Shown here piece by piece: positions 41,376-52,532 of a stretch of 60,695 nt of DNA. A program made the translations under genes and the position numbers. Below the pieces are notes generated by a model, which saw only the letters and a list, made by a program, of their open reading frames with translations, was not told the origin of the DNA and ran no database searches. Positions within the stretch are counted from its first letter, which is position 1, and each line of letters opens with the position of its first letter. Source of the stretch: Acidobacteriota bacterium (lineage in GTDB: Bacteria; Acidobacteriota; Terriglobia; Acidiferrales; UBA7541); NCBI GenBank assembly GCA_003223215.1, contig QHYH01000091.1, forward strand, positions 1 to 60,695. Direction: 5' to 3'.

Positions 41376-42424
41376 TGCTTCGGCTCTTCTATCGTGGGCT
41401 ACTTCGTTTCCATCCCTCACGTTTCCGCGAACGCTTCGCAGAAGAGATGCTGTCAATCTTCGACCATGTCGAAGGAAGGGCGGCAAGCGCGGAACTCGTG
41501 GCGGACGCGTTCATCTCGCTCGTGCGACAGTGGACGATGCGCTCGGAATACTGGGAAGAAGAAGAAAGTGCGAGCGTACCAGCCAGTGTAGGCGGTTTTC
41601 CCGCCTTCTATACGTTGGAGAGTTTCAAGCCTCGAAAGAGCGCCTTGATTGGGGGAGCAGTTCTGACACTGATTGCGTGTTCCGCAGTGCTTCTCGCTCT
41701 TAGCCACAGTAGGATCCATTCCGTCCATTTACCTTCGGTCAGCTTTGAGCCCGCAGCCAGCTCCAATGCCCAACTTCCGGCGGGCGCTCCCAATGTGCCC
41801 CCAACACAACCGAGCGGGCACCCAAGGACACAATCCGACGCCATAGAACCCCGAGCAAATTCCTCGGAGGCAGACCGTCCATCGCTTGGAAAGCCCATGT
41901 CCTCCGAGCCTATCTCTTCAGCGAAGGATTCTGTATCTCAGGAACAAGCCAGATTGGATGCTCGAAGAAAATCCTCGGAGCAAGACCGCCCATGGCCCGG
42001 AAAGCCCATGCCCTCCGAACCTAACTCTTCGGCGAGAGTTCCTGTATCTCAGGAACAGGCCAGATTGGAGGCCACAGGTAAGCTAGGTCGAACCATAACT
42101 ACTCCTCCCCTCGTTCAACCCTTGAGTCAACCCTTTGCCCCCGCAAAGATACGGAAGGAAACCTTCCACCTTTACGTTGGGGTGTACTCAACGGACGTGC
42201 CGAACAAACTAGCGGTGGTGGTCACGGCTCAAGACGGACGGCTTGCGATCGAAGTTCCGGGAAAACAAAAGTCCATGTTGGTTCAGGTCCACGGGGCCAG
42301 GTTTGCCTTCTCAGAGGCGCAAAACAGCTGGATTGAGTTTATGAAGCATGGCAACGGCGCCGTGTACGGCTTACAAATTTCCCTAAACGGTTCTGAATCG
42401 AGGTCGCTCCGCAACGTAAATTGA
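41375..42424 (+). CDS. PadR-linked membrane protein with internal tandem repeat
   Basis: A 349-residue protein. The N-terminus (MLRLFYRGLLRFHPSRFRERFAEEMLSIFD) resembles the short proteins often encoded between padR and ADOP permease genes. A membrane helix follows (ALIGGAVLTLIACSAVLLAL, residues 90-109). A low-complexity linker then contains a 37-residue tandem repeat (residues 163-199 and 200-236, both with SE-DRP, GKPM-SEP-SSA and VSQEQARL). The C-terminal domain (ETFHLYVGVYSTDVPNKLAVVVTAQDGRLAIEVPG) looks like a small beta-barrel domain. Function unknown; probably works with the permease downstream. Confidence 0.7.
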   Translation: MLRLFYRGLLRFHPSRFRERFAEEMLSIFDHVEGRAASAELVADAFISLVRQWTMRSEYWEEEESASVPASVGGFPAFYTLESFKPRKSALIGGAVLTLIACSAVLLALSHSRIHSVHLPSVSFEPAASSNAQLPAGAPNVPPTQPSGHPRTQSDAIEPRANSSEADRPSLGKPMSSEPISSAKDSVSQEQARLDARRKSSEQDRPWPGKPMPSEPNSSARVPVSQEQARLEATGKLGRTITTPPLVQPLSQPFAPAKIRKETFHLYVGVYSTDVPNKLAVVVTAQDGRLAIEVPGKQKSMLVQVHGARFAFSEAQNSWIEFMKHGNGAVYGLQISLNGSESRSLRNVN

Positions 42425-42656
42425 CTTGCGAAGCTGACGTGCGGCTGTGTGGACTTCTCCAAGATCCGATTCGTGTCCATCACTGAAGAACGAGTCAACG
42501 ACGTGGAGACGACGTTCGTCTCCTCGCGGTAGTCGCGGCGTTGGCATGTGGCGGAGAGAGCTCCTATTCGTCGACGGGCTTGAGCCAGAGCGAAATTTTG
42601 GCTCCTGCCTCTGGAGTCGCTAGAGGCAGTCTTGGCCACTTGAAGGAAGTGAGTAC

Positions 42657-45103
42657 ATGTCCAACGTGATGGACGATATTCGCTACGCCCTCCGAATGTT
42701 CGTGAAATCGCCCACCTTCACCGTCGTGGCGGTCATCACTCTAGCACTCGGCATCGGTGCGAGTGCCGCGATCTTCAGTATTGTCTATGGCACTTTGCTG
42801 CAGCCGATGCCTTATCCACATCCAGACCAATTGGTGATGCTATGGTCCAAACTAAATGGCAAAAAAAAACATGGTGACTGTGGGCGAGTTTTACGATTGG
42901 AAGGATAACAGTTCAGTATTTCAGGACATCTATGCTTGGGCCGAGACGGAGTTCAATTTGGCGTCACCGGGCGCTGCTCCTGAAGTAGTGTATTCCTTGA
43001 GGGTCACGCCAGACGCTTATCGGATCTTATAATAGGTGAGCGTCCTCTCTTGGGCCGTGACTTCCTGCCTGAAGAGGGCGAAGTAGGCAAGGATCACGTC
43101 GTCATCTTGACCCACAAGCTGTGGGTGCGACGGTTTGCCGCCGACGGTAGCATTGTAGGGCGGCAGATTCGACTCGATGGTGAATTCTACACCGTCGTGG
43201 GGATGCTTCCTCCGGGGACTGCCGATCGCGGCGTTGACGATCTTACCGTGCCGCTCGCGTTCAAGAGCGATGAGATCGACTACGAACATCATTCTGTCTT
43301 CGTTACGGGGCGATTGCGGCCGGGTGTTTCGCTGGTACAAGCCCAGGCGGACATGAACGTCGTGGCACAAAGCATCGCGGCTATGCATCCTCGTTCGAAT
43401 GAGAATTGGAGTGTGAGTGTCGAGCCGATGCACAACGACTTCCTTCCGGCCACCACGCGCACCGAGCTATGGCTGTTCTTAGGCGCAGTCGGCTTCGTGT
43501 TGCTGATTGCTTGTACGAATGTGGCTAATCTCATGCTTGCCCGTGCCGCCACGAGAGAAAGAGAGATCGTCATCCGGTTGGTAGCAGGTGCGAGCCGTAC
43601 GCGAGTCCTTCGCCAATTTCTCACCGAGAGCTTAATGCTGGCGATTGTTGGTGGAGCGGCTGGGATCGGAATCGCGAAGTTAATCCTGAAGGGCATTTTG
43701 GTAATGATTCCCGTCGATACGCTCCCGTCTGAAGCCGATATCCGTCTGAACCTACCCGTGCTGCTCTTCATGCTGGTTGCAGCAATCTTATCGGAGTGTT
43801 GTTTGGCATCGGGCCAGCTTGGCAAGCCTCCTCTCTGAACGTTAATAACTCGCTCAAAGGTGGCGGCCGTTCGACTTTGGCCCCGGGGAGTCGCCGCCTT
43901 CGCCGCGTGTTGGTCGTTTTGGAATTCGCCCTTGCCTTTTGCCTACTAATTGGGACTGGACTTGCTGTTCGGAGCTTTTGGAATTTGACCAGCCCAGACC
44001 GAGGTGTGCGCACAGACCACGTTGTGACTTTTCGACTCCTGACCCTCCCACATAGTTTCGCGAACGATTCGCAGATCACTGCCTACTATCGTCGGATCCT
44101 CTCAAGTGTTGCGGCAGTTTCCGGAGTGATCCACACCGGGGTCTCGGTCAATTTGCCCATGCGTCGCGCCTTGCAAGTGCCCTTCAGCATTGCAGGTCGG
44201 CCTGCGAGCGAGCTTGGGTCGCGTCCTGTCGTGGGTTTAAACGTCGTCACCCCTGGATATTTCCAGACGTTTGGAATTCGTATCGACCGAGGGCGCGCCT
44301 TCAGCGACCAAGACGTTGCGGGAGGCGCTCCGGTGGCCGTCGTCAATGAGGCATTCGTGCGACGCTACCTGGCGAACGCTGATCCGATCGCGCAACAGGT
44401 TTCGGTCAGGCAACTGGATGCTGTGGCGATGAAGTGGGGTCCGCAAGTCGCACGCGAAATCGTAGGCGTGTTCCACGACGTGCGCAATCAAGGTCCACGG
44501 CAAACGGATGTCCCCGAAATCGATGTTCCTTTTTGGCAGGCCCCTGGACCCATTGTGTGGATGGCCGTCCGCACAAGCGGTAATCCAAGTATCTTGCTCA
44601 AGGAGATATCCGCAGCGGTGCAGTCGGTCGATTCCGATCTGCCCCTAAATCAGGTAAGGACAATGGATCAAATTGTCTCGCTTTCGCTGGCTGACGACCG
44701 CTGGGTAGTCGCCCTCTACGCGGGCTTCGGGGTCGCGGCTCTCCTGTTGGCGGTCATAGGTGTTTACGGCGTGATTTCGTACTCTGTGGAGCAGCAAACG
44801 CCTGAAATTGGTATTCGCATGGCGCTCGGCGCGGAACCGGAGGAAATGCTCCGAGTAATTGTTGGAGAGATTCTCAGGCTAGCAGGCATCGGGGTTGTGC
44901 TCGGCCTTGCGGCCGCATTCGCTCTGACGCGCTTGATGAGCAGTTCGCTTTTCGGCGTGAGCCCGAATGATCCCGCGACCTTCGCGGGCGTGGCCATCCT
45001 ACTCGTGGCCGCCGCAGTGGCGGGTTGCATCGTTCTGGCACAGCGTGCAATGCGCGTTGATCCAATCGTTGCATTGAGATCGAATAATCACTCGCATAAA
45101 TGA
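42657..45103 (+). pseudogene. MacB/FtsX-type orphan permease, three frame breaks
   Basis: Together the pieces make a complete ADOP permease lacking the cytoplasmic prefix: [34 protein letters not shown], then NLASPGAAPEVVYSLRVTPDAYRIL, LGRDFLPEEG, FxsX-like TNVANLMLARAATREREIVIRL, and the second unit SVEQQTPEIGIRMALGAEPEEML, ending DPIVALRSNN. The frame moves at the A9 run 42861-42869, again at about 43028-43035 (TAA at 43030), and again at about 43785-43795 (AILS... against ILIGVLFGIGPAW). Three breaks suggest decay, but indel errors in the assembly could give the same picture. Confidence 0.85.
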
Positions 45104-45640
45104 CCCTTAATATTGATTTAGAACAGCCTTCAAAAACATACCGGCGCTTGCGAACCTTCGGCCGCATCCACGTGATCGATGGTGCTCAATTCTCATTTGT
45201 TGCCGTTAAAGGCTATTGTTCCTGAGCGACGGCGTACTCGAAGACTACCGCGGTCCAGAAGTCTCGTTGTGGGAAATCTCAAATCGAGGCCACTTCAGTG
45301 ACAGTGAGCGATTCATAAGTACTTGCAGCGACTTACAAGAGCACGGACGGCATCCTAAGTCATTGCAAGACAGTCTTAGCCATCGTTATTGTGTACCACG
45401 AGCCCTAAATTCCAGCTATCACGTTCTGATCGAAACACGCGGTTCGGACGTGGGTTCGACTCCATTCCACGTATTTTTCAGTCCGCAAAAACTCCCTTAG
45501 GTCCAATTCGAGAGGCGCTCTCCCTCAACTCCGTTTGTGGACCGTGAAAGGCCACATGTTCGGTTTCGCGAACTTACCAGGGGTTTGGCAGCCGGTCCTA
45601 AGGCTGATCCCCGATGATCAGTGAATTTACAGATACTGGG
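45104..45640. other. About 540 bp without a recognisable gene
   Basis: A 94-codon plus-strand frame at 45216-45500 has no recognisable content. GGGTTCGACTCCA near 45457 looks like a T-loop but has no tRNA stems around it. Confidence 0.45.
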
Positions 45641-46648
45641 TCAGTGCGGCTTCAAGAATTCGAAAGTTCCATGAAGGGGCCCTGCGGCACGAATGAAATC
45701 GCCGTCCACGAGAAGCCCTTCCGCTTGAAGTGGTGGTCCTCCTTCCGGAAGCAAAAGCTCGAAACTCCGAATGGTCTTGCCTGAACTATCGAGCTGCAAG
45801 ACATGAGGTCCCGAAGCTACCCAAAGTGTTTTCGTCTCGATGTCAAACGCTCCAGCGGTCAATACCGGATTCCCTCCGGGGGCTCCATTTACTTTGTTCG
45901 CTTCGTATGTTTTTTTGGCCTGTTCAATGGCTTGGTCCAAATAGGCACTTTGCGGATGCCATTCGGCTAGCAGCTTTCCCTCTGGCGTATACTTCCGAAC
46001 CGTAGGCGCGAGCAAGAAGCGAAAGACGTAATAAATGTTGTCGTCGTCATCTACGACGATACTCCCGGCATTGAGCACCGCGTTAAAGCCGGGACCCGGG
46101 GCATCTTCAACCTTTACGAGTTCGCCGATATGCCCAAGCAGATTTCCTTTACGATCATAGACGAAGATCAAGCCGTCTTTCGGCAACCCGCTGACAAGGA
46201 TCCTGCCGTCGCTCAAAACGCCTACGGATTGCGGCCTATCTGACGGAAAGGAACTGAGCAGCTTTCCATCGAGGGAAAAAGTCTTTATCAAACCCGCGTC
46301 CACGACAATCGCGTTTCCATCTCGGTCAACGGCAAGATCCTTCGGGAAACGAAGGTCTGTGGGCTCCGATCCACCGCTGAGAAGCATACGCATGGACGAC
46401 CCGGAGTAATCCGATATCCATAGCGAGCTGGGCGGCTTCACTGATCGAGTCAGGACGTAAAGTTTGTTTCCAGGCCCCTTTTTTATGGTCTGCGTACCGT
46501 GTGTGGCTTCAAAAAAGATTTGCCTATCCGCCCGCAGCTCAACCTGAGCATCGGCCGTCACCGACAGAATAGACAACAGCAGAATACACGCGAGGCAGAT
46601 AATCCTACAGGGAGCACGGAGATCGGGTCTTGCGATTTGGTGTTTCAT
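45641..46648 (-). CDS. Secreted NHL/six-bladed-propeller-like protein
   Basis: A 335-residue protein with a signal peptide (IICLACILLLSILSVTADAQ). The rest shows repeated beta-propeller strands: FPKDLAVDRDGNAIVVDAGLIKTFSLDGKLL, PQSVGVLSDGRILVSGLPKDGLIFVYDRKGNLLGHIG, SIVVDDDDNIYYVFRF and VRKYTPEGKLLAEW. These resemble NHL-type repeats in secreted binding proteins. A GGACGAC sequence 5 bp before the start may serve as a ribosome site. No clear partners. Confidence 0.75.
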   Translation of the reverse strand: MKHQIARPDLRAPCRIICLACILLLSILSVTADAQVELRADRQIFFEATHGTQTIKKGPGNKLYVLTRSVKPPSSLWISDYSGSSMRMLLSGGSEPTDLRFPKDLAVDRDGNAIVVDAGLIKTFSLDGKLLSSFPSDRPQSVGVLSDGRILVSGLPKDGLIFVYDRKGNLLGHIGELVKVEDAPGPGFNAVLNAGSIVVDDDDNIYYVFRFLLAPTVRKYTPEGKLLAEWHPQSAYLDQAIEQAKKTYEANKVNGAPGGNPVLTAGAFDIETKTLWVASGPHVLQLDSSGKTIRSFELLLPEGGPPLQAEGLLVDGDFIRAAGPLHGTFEFLKPH

Positions 46649-46819
46649 GGTGTCGTCCTCTTTCGATTATTTGCAGACTAGCGCCGCGTGGCGACAGGGT
46701 CAAGGGCGCGGCAATTGCGCGGCAATTCCGGCCTTGGTGCGCTTACCGGGAGCTTCGCGCATATCGCGTCTACCCTAGCTCAACCGATACGACTAGGTGT
46801 AGCATTTCATAAGACAGTC

Positions 46820-47441
46820 ATGGCTATGAGACAGCGCCTTTCGTTTATTATCCTTCCCATGCTTGTGCAGTGGTCACCAGCTTTGCCGCAAACCGTAAAC
46901 TCAACGCAACAAGGTGCTTTGAAATCCAACTCTCAATCCCCAAAATGGACAGAGGTCGATGAAAGAGCACTCTTGTCAAAGGCGCAACAGGGTGATGCGA
47001 GTTCTCAAATGTGGCTGGGTTGTGCGTATGAACAGGGCTGGTTTGGGAAGACCAATTTTCCAGAAGCGTTGAAGTGGTTCAGAAAGTCGGCAGAACTGGG
47101 TGACCCCGACGCGCAAAACGCACTGGGACAAATGTACGAGGACGGTGAGGGTGTAACCCAGAACTACGCCTCAGCCGCCAAGTGGTACAGAAAAGCTGCT
47201 GAGCACGTTCCAGATTTCGGGGGCGCAGGGCAGGGGAGAAACCATTTGGGATTGCTCTATCTGGATGGTCATGGAGTCCCCCAAAGATTACGTTCAGGCT
47301 TACATGTGGTTCAGTTTGGCTGGCGAATCAAACCCAAACCTGCCCTTTGCCAAAGACCACATGACTGCCGACCAGATTCTTGAGGCTGAGAGATTAGTAG
47401 TGGAGTGGAAGAGTCGGCATACCATTTCTAAACCGTCGTAA
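46820..47441 (+). pseudogene. Sel1-repeat protein, frameshifted
   Basis: Starts MAMRQRLSFIILPMLVQWSPALPQ (signal peptide), then Sel1 repeats: SQMWLGCAYEQGWFGKTNFPEALKWFRKSAELGDPDAQNALGQMYEDGEGVTQNYASAAKWYRKAAE. At a C5 run (47278-47282) the frame moves. The continuation DYVQAYMWFSLAGESNP, then MTADQILEAERLVVEW, lies in another frame and ends at TAA 47439-47441. One base too many in the C-run explains it. Sel1 repeats mediate protein contacts. Confidence 0.8.
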
Positions 47442-47453
47442 ATAGGAAACTTT

Positions 47454-47487
47454 TGGTAGGGGCGGTAGAGACCGAACCCGGCCGCCC
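47454..47487 (-). repeat. Degenerate tRNA 3' fragment A
   Basis: TGGTAGGGGCGGT begins the fragment, then a degenerate T-arm (GAGACCGAACCCGG). It shares its first 13 bp with the fragment at 50407. On the minus strand it ends ACCGCCCCTACCA, as a tRNA would. Confidence 0.45.
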
Positions 47488-47765
47488 ATCGAATTTGCAA
47501 TGATTTGCAGCCGGCAAGGCACACTTGGGATGTTGCTGCCTTGCTCCTAGCAAATGATTTGGCGTTTTTGAAGTCCAATTGTCGCCTTCTGCCGCCCCGA
47601 GAATTCCGGAAGTACACGCGAGACAACTACATCCGCTGTCTAGGACGTGGGGTACAAGCCCAAAACCCTCACTTCAGCATGTGCGCTGGGAAGGGAATCT
47701 AGAATCGCTGTCGATGGTGAGACACGGGTGGCGATCCTCAGAGGCGCGGAACACTTGGATAACTC

Positions 47766-49975
47766 ATGATCAAAACAGTGGCAACGGGAGCAGTTCAGTT
47801 GATTAGAACGCTGCCCTTTAGTTTGTTAGAATCTCCCACTGTCACGGCGAAAGCCTCTCCATGTCCCATGCAAACGACGGGAGGAAATCGGCATCTAAAC
47901 CTGCAGTCGCTATTGCGAGCCGCTTATTTATTCGGCTTCGCTCGAGATGGGTGGTGCAAGTTGTGCCGCTTGCTTCTCACATTCGCACTCCTTTCTTTGT
48001 TATTCGGCTCCCGTGCGATGGCCTCGAATCCTCAGGACCTCGCATTCCAATTGCGTTTTGTCAAGGAGACTCCCGCTTACCATCATGGCGAATCGATTCT
48101 CTTAGAAATCTGGTATTCCAGTTCAGCCAAGGATAAGTATCAGCGGAGCTCCAATTCGGCATTGCAAGGAATCAAAATTCACATTGTGCCCACGGATGGA
48201 GTGCTCGATCTCAATGTGCTGAGATTCGAGCACGGGTGGGCGGGCTCGATTATCGGGGGCATGGGAGTGCTGAGTTCACAGTCGACAACCCAGCAGATCG
48301 ATCTGTGCAGCTTATACCGGCTTGAAAAAGCCGGTCATTACTCCGTCTATATCACCAGCAATGAAGTCTCGCGTATCAAGACCGCGGAAGAAGGCGGGGG
48401 ACTTGAGCATCTCACACTCGAATCCAACGAGATCGAGTTTGACATTTTGCCACCTGATCCCGCTTGGGCCGCCGCAGAACTCAACAGCATTCAGTCTGAA
48501 CTGAACAGTGCAGAGCCTGGCGCGGCAGATCGTGCTATTGGCCGCCTGGGCCGTTTGGACACCGTAGCTTCCATACGCAAGCTTCTGCACCTTTATCTCC
48601 TACGGACTGAAACAGCTGGACCCGAATGGTTGGTAGCCTCCACTCTGCGCGAGTCCTCCCAACTCGAAGTCATCATTCCTGCATTCCTGAGCTTGAAGCG
48701 GCGCTTTCGGATCCATCCACAAACGTCCCTTCTACCATTCCGCAACTCCTGGCCGACCTTCACACCAGGAAAGATCTCGGCGTTCTACCACCTTACCCGA
48801 CCGATGACGCGAGCAAGCCCGAGTGGAATGCGAAAGCAAAACGCCGGTCGGATCTTCACGAGAAATACTTCGAACAGGCCAACGCTCTCCTCGTAGCTAG
48901 CATCCCTAAACGGTCGGGACCCCAGCGCTCTACAGCCATTTATCAGGCGTGGTACGACGCAGAAGTGTCTTATCGCACCAAGCCTTTATCGCCCGATATC
49001 CTTTCTGAGCTTCGATTCAACGTTCTTGCTGCTGAAAATCAGTTGACCCACGCTCAGCGGCTTCAATTCGTTGTCATGGCGCGCCAAACGATGCCACATC
49101 AACTGCTTCTACCGATCATTCGCTCTCTGGCGAGCGACAGCGGGACGGCAGGGGCATCGTTTGACGGCATTGAGCCATACAAACTCTGGTGCGAAGATGC
49201 GCCCGAAGGATGTCGCTCGGCGATTCTCGCTGATATTCAGCGCTCGCAGTTTAGGACTAACAAAAACGTCATCCTGCTTATGGAAGAAGGGGAACATACT
49301 GAGCTTGATAGTCCTCTGAAGGAGCAGCTCAGTGATCCCAAGGTGCGTCAGGACTGGGCGCAGTCCCAGCGCGTTGCCGCGGTGATTCTGCGCGCAGCCA
49401 GCCGCAATCTGGCCGTGCCGGTCAAAGCTTGGCTGATAGAACTGACGGGGAAGCCGGGCTGCGCTGCCGATGTCGAGGCCGATTTACTGGGATATCTGTT
49501 TCGAATAGGCGACCCCACCGCCGGAAAGCTCCTTAGCTCGGAGCTGTGGGACAGGAAGGACGATTGTGGCGGCCAAGTGCTTCGGTCATTACACGCAGTG
49601 CGCTATTCAGATGAACTCCTTCCTGTTATAAGCAAGGCGCTGAACTCACCAAATCCAATCACGGTCACACAGGCGGCATTGTTTTTGGGCGAGCACGGCT
49701 GGCCTTCCTGCCAGGACCTCCCTTGGCAACGCCTCGAGTCTTTGTGGACTGCCTGGCACGATCGTGCATCTGAATTGCAAGTCGCTCCAATGAACTTCAG
49801 CGCGGGCACAAATCCAGTTCAGCAGGCAGCCCAATTGGAGCAGGCGGTTGCCTCCGCACTTGCACATGCAAAGAATTGGAAACTGAGCACTGCGGAGATC
49901 GATCGGCTACGTTCCGGCTGCCTCACGGATGCCTGCCGCGAAGTCGCTGATGGTCACAGAATCCTTAACCTCTAA
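47766..49975 (+). pseudogene. Large secreted protein, frameshifted near its middle
   Basis: The first frame has a signal-like helix (LLLTFALLSLLFGSRAMAS), so the real start may be 47868. A beta-rich domain follows (LAFQLRFVKETPAYHHGESILLEIWYSS). Then come helical stretches (ELNSIQSELNSAEPGAADRAIGRLGRLDTVASIRKLL) that suggest HEAT-like repeats. Near 48690 the frame moves, and the second frame continues ELEAALSDPSTNVPSTIPQLLADLH to LTDACREVADGHRILNL. The family is not recognised. It lies between two tRNA 3' fragments. Confidence 0.65.
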
Positions 49976-51199
49976 GAATTAGCCAGTGCTTCTGCGTTGG
50001 AATTGAATTGATTTCTTGTTCGCGAGACCCATAGGCGCCACCTTGTCATTGATCATCAGAATCCGTATTTTTCTGAACGCTCGCCGGAGTTGGAGGGAGA
50101 TAAGATCATCATCCAGGCCCCAGGACGCGCCGAACGATCACTTCTCCGGGCTCGCGTGACGGATCATGGTTGCCACCCGATCACGCCGCCGGTGCGAAGT
50201 TGCGCTGTTTGCGGCTACTGAGGGCGATTCGTTGCGCGATTTCCCCGGCAAACAGGTCGATGGGAAACGACAGATTCCCGGCGAATGTTCAAAAAACTAT
50301 GTTTTCGTGTGATCGCCAACACACCCTCGAGGCTCGTTTTTTTTTCTCGTTGCCGCCTTTTGTCGCCGCGCGAAAGCGCTAAGTCATTCTCAGCAAATGG
50401 GATGGTTGGTAGGGGCGGTGGGGATCGAACCCGCGACCCTCGGCTCGTCCGGTTCCATCCGAGTGAAAGAAAATTCGGTCCAATTGATTGGGCTTCAGGT
50501 CGCTCTATGCAATGCTAGTTTCGGAAAGTACTGCGATTCGCCTCCCCTTCGCAGGAGACTGTACAATAACTGTGACACAAAACCTGTCTTGGCTGCCCAA
50601 ATTGACTTCTTTGACGAGTTGCGCTTGTTGATTCTTATTGTAATACGAATCTCCCCGAAGATTTCGGCTTACAGGCTCGCTGATCGGTTTTAGTCCGTGT
50701 ATCCGCCGTGTACCTCGCTTCGACGTTTTTATAGTTTTTCTCCATTTTGCTTTTTCGTAGAATCAGTAAGTTACGTAGTATCAATCCCTTGAGGGGTTCG
50801 ACTCCAATCCTGTGTAGATGCTTTTGTCGGATCTCGACGATCCGACACGTACACGAAGGAATATGCAGGGTCACAGACCTCGGACGAGGCTGTATTTCAA
50901 CTGATTTTTAACGAGAGTTGCTGCAAGCTTGCAAGTGGATGCGTTGCCCCTCGTTGATTGCTTCTCCTCCGAATTGTGACAACTGGCCCTCTATTAGCTT
51001 CGGAGGGGCGATATAACCACATAACGTTTCTGCGTTTACTTTGCAAGTAGAGAGTCAAAGTCATAGCCTCAAATCCGTCACTCACCTTCTACGTGCTGGT
51101 TCCCGTCATGATTTCCGTACTGTGATTCGCGTTGTCGCGGAATCGACCACTGAACGATTTCGCGAAATTTCAAGCCCCAGAATCTGATATTCTCCAACC
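49976..51199. other. About 1.2 kb without a recognisable gene
   Basis: No convincing coding region. It contains the tRNA 3' fragment at 50407-50443 and, near 50696, GTGTATCCGCCGTGTACCTCG, similar to the repeat GTGTACCTGCGGTGTACCTC near 58001. Confidence 0.5.
50407..50443 (-). repeat. tRNA 3' fragment B
   Basis: On the minus strand: T-arm region GTCGCGGGTTCGATCCCC, then CGCCCCT-A-CCA, the end of a tRNA with encoded CCA. The anticodon half is missing. It shares TGGTAGGGGCGGT with the fragment at 47454, so the two may bracket another small island. Confidence 0.6.
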
Positions 51200-51601
51200 A
51201 TGGAAGCGCGTTCTTTGGGTGATGTGGGTGGTACGCCGGGAGGCTTGGGTCATTTCGTGATCGGTTTCGTCATGGCTTGCATGGGAGGATACTTCCTGGC
51301 GAATCAAGTCAGCGTAGTTGGTTCGTATTGGAGTTTCTACGGGGCAAATACGTTCGGCATCACGCTGGTGCCGATGTTGCTCGGTGTGGGAATTCTATTT
51401 TGGAACGGTCGGAGCCTTGTAGGTTGGATCCTTACGGCAGCTGGGGCTCTTTTCATTCTGGCCGGCGTGATTGCCAACATGCATATTTATTTTCGGCCCG
51501 CCAGCCTTTTTAATACTCTTGTGATGTTGATCCTGCTCGTTGGGGGACTTGGGCTGATCGCGCGCGCTTTACGGCCTCATCCTGCAACTAAGAGTGAATA
51601 A
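51200..51601 (+). CDS. Small membrane protein, unassigned
   Basis: A 133-residue protein with four predicted membrane helices (HFVIGFVMACMGGYFLAN; ITLVPMLLGVGILFW; GWILTAAGALFILAGVIANM; FNTLVMLILLVGGLGLIARAL). The N-terminal part is glycine-rich. I do not recognise the family with certainty. It is convergent with the ABC operon to its right, with an 80-bp gap, so it could be functionally linked. Confidence 0.7.
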   Translation: MEARSLGDVGGTPGGLGHFVIGFVMACMGGYFLANQVSVVGSYWSFYGANTFGITLVPMLLGVGILFWNGRSLVGWILTAAGALFILAGVIANMHIYFRPASLFNTLVMLILLVGGLGLIARALRPHPATKSE

Positions 51602-51680
51602 TTGCCGTTCGCTGTTTCGTGTTCGAATTTCTGCCATAGGGGGCGAACAGGAGTGCGCATCCCATTCAAGGGTACACTTG

Positions 51681-52505
51681 TTATAGCGTCTGGAATCTCT
51701 CTTTCACTTCCCGCACAAATTCGAGGAACCTAGGCGAGTTGGTGAGTTCCGGATGCCAGCACAGGTCACGGTCAATGAGATCGTAGGTCTCCTGAATGCG
51801 CGCGCCAGGGATGAAGTTTCCGCCAGGGTCGCGATCCCGTCCCATAAGCCACAGGTGATCTGCCACGGTTGCGGCCGCGGTCACGTCGTGGGTAACAACA
51901 ATAATGGTGTTGAGCTCGTCCAGGCAGGCAATCTCGTTGATTAATTCGCAGACCTTCGCCTCCATCACGACGTCGAGGCCGGAGAAAGGCTCATCCATCA
52001 GCAGAAAATGTTCGCTGCACAGAAGCTGTTGCGCGATGGCGATTCTCTGTCGCTGGCCGCCGGAGATTTGCGCGGGATAAAGCTGCGCCTGATCCACCAT
52101 ATCCAGACGCCGCAGGTACTTAAGCACCTTCTCATGCGCGGATTCATGACTGTTTTCCATTTGTTTTGCCGCCAGCAACAAGTTGCTGAAAATCGTGCGA
52201 TTTTCAAACAAAGGATAATTCTGTGCCACCACGCCCACCATTCCGGCCTTGACCGGGGTAAGTGTGGAATTGACGAGCACCTGTCCCGAAGTGGGGTGAT
52301 TCAGCCCTGCGACGATGCGAAAGAGCTGCGTCTTTCCGATGCCTGATGGCCCGAGAAAACCAACTACCTGGCCTTGGGTGCGGCCCTCTCGCACGATATC
52401 GCGAATTTCCGCATTTACGTCCCGGAGAATGACCTTGTCTTCGTACGAAAGGCTGACGTGGTCAATCTTCAGAAGTGTTTCGCCGTAGGTGCAACGCTCG
52501 GGCAC
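51681..52505 (-). CDS. ABC transporter ATP-binding protein
   Basis: A 274-residue ATPase of the nitrate/taurine importer type. Walker A GFLGPSGIGKTQL, Q-loop GVVAQNYPLF, signature ISGGQRQRIAIAQQL, Walker B HFLLMDEPFSGLD and H-loop VVTHDVTAAA are all intact. It is the last gene of a five-gene operon, 28 bp after the permease gene. It energises the permease; the substrate is unknown. Confidence 0.93.
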   Translation of the reverse strand: MPERCTYGETLLKIDHVSLSYEDKVILRDVNAEIRDIVREGRTQGQVVGFLGPSGIGKTQLFRIVAGLNHPTSGQVLVNSTLTPVKAGMVGVVAQNYPLFENRTIFSNLLLAAKQMENSHESAHEKVLKYLRRLDMVDQAQLYPAQISGGQRQRIAIAQQLLCSEHFLLMDEPFSGLDVVMEAKVCELINEIACLDELNTIIVVTHDVTAAATVADHLWLMGRDRDPGGNFIPGARIQETYDLIDRDLCWHPELTNSPRFLEFVREVKERFQTL

Positions 52506-52532
52506 GGGAGGTCCTCACGAATCCATGAGTTG

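Noticed and set aside
45450-45480. GGGTTCGACTCCA resembling a tRNA T-loop, likewise near 50800
   Set aside because: No supporting acceptor or anticodon stems; likely chance.
45216-45500. 94-codon plus-strand frame
   Set aside because: No ribosome site, no recognisable sequence, irregular composition.
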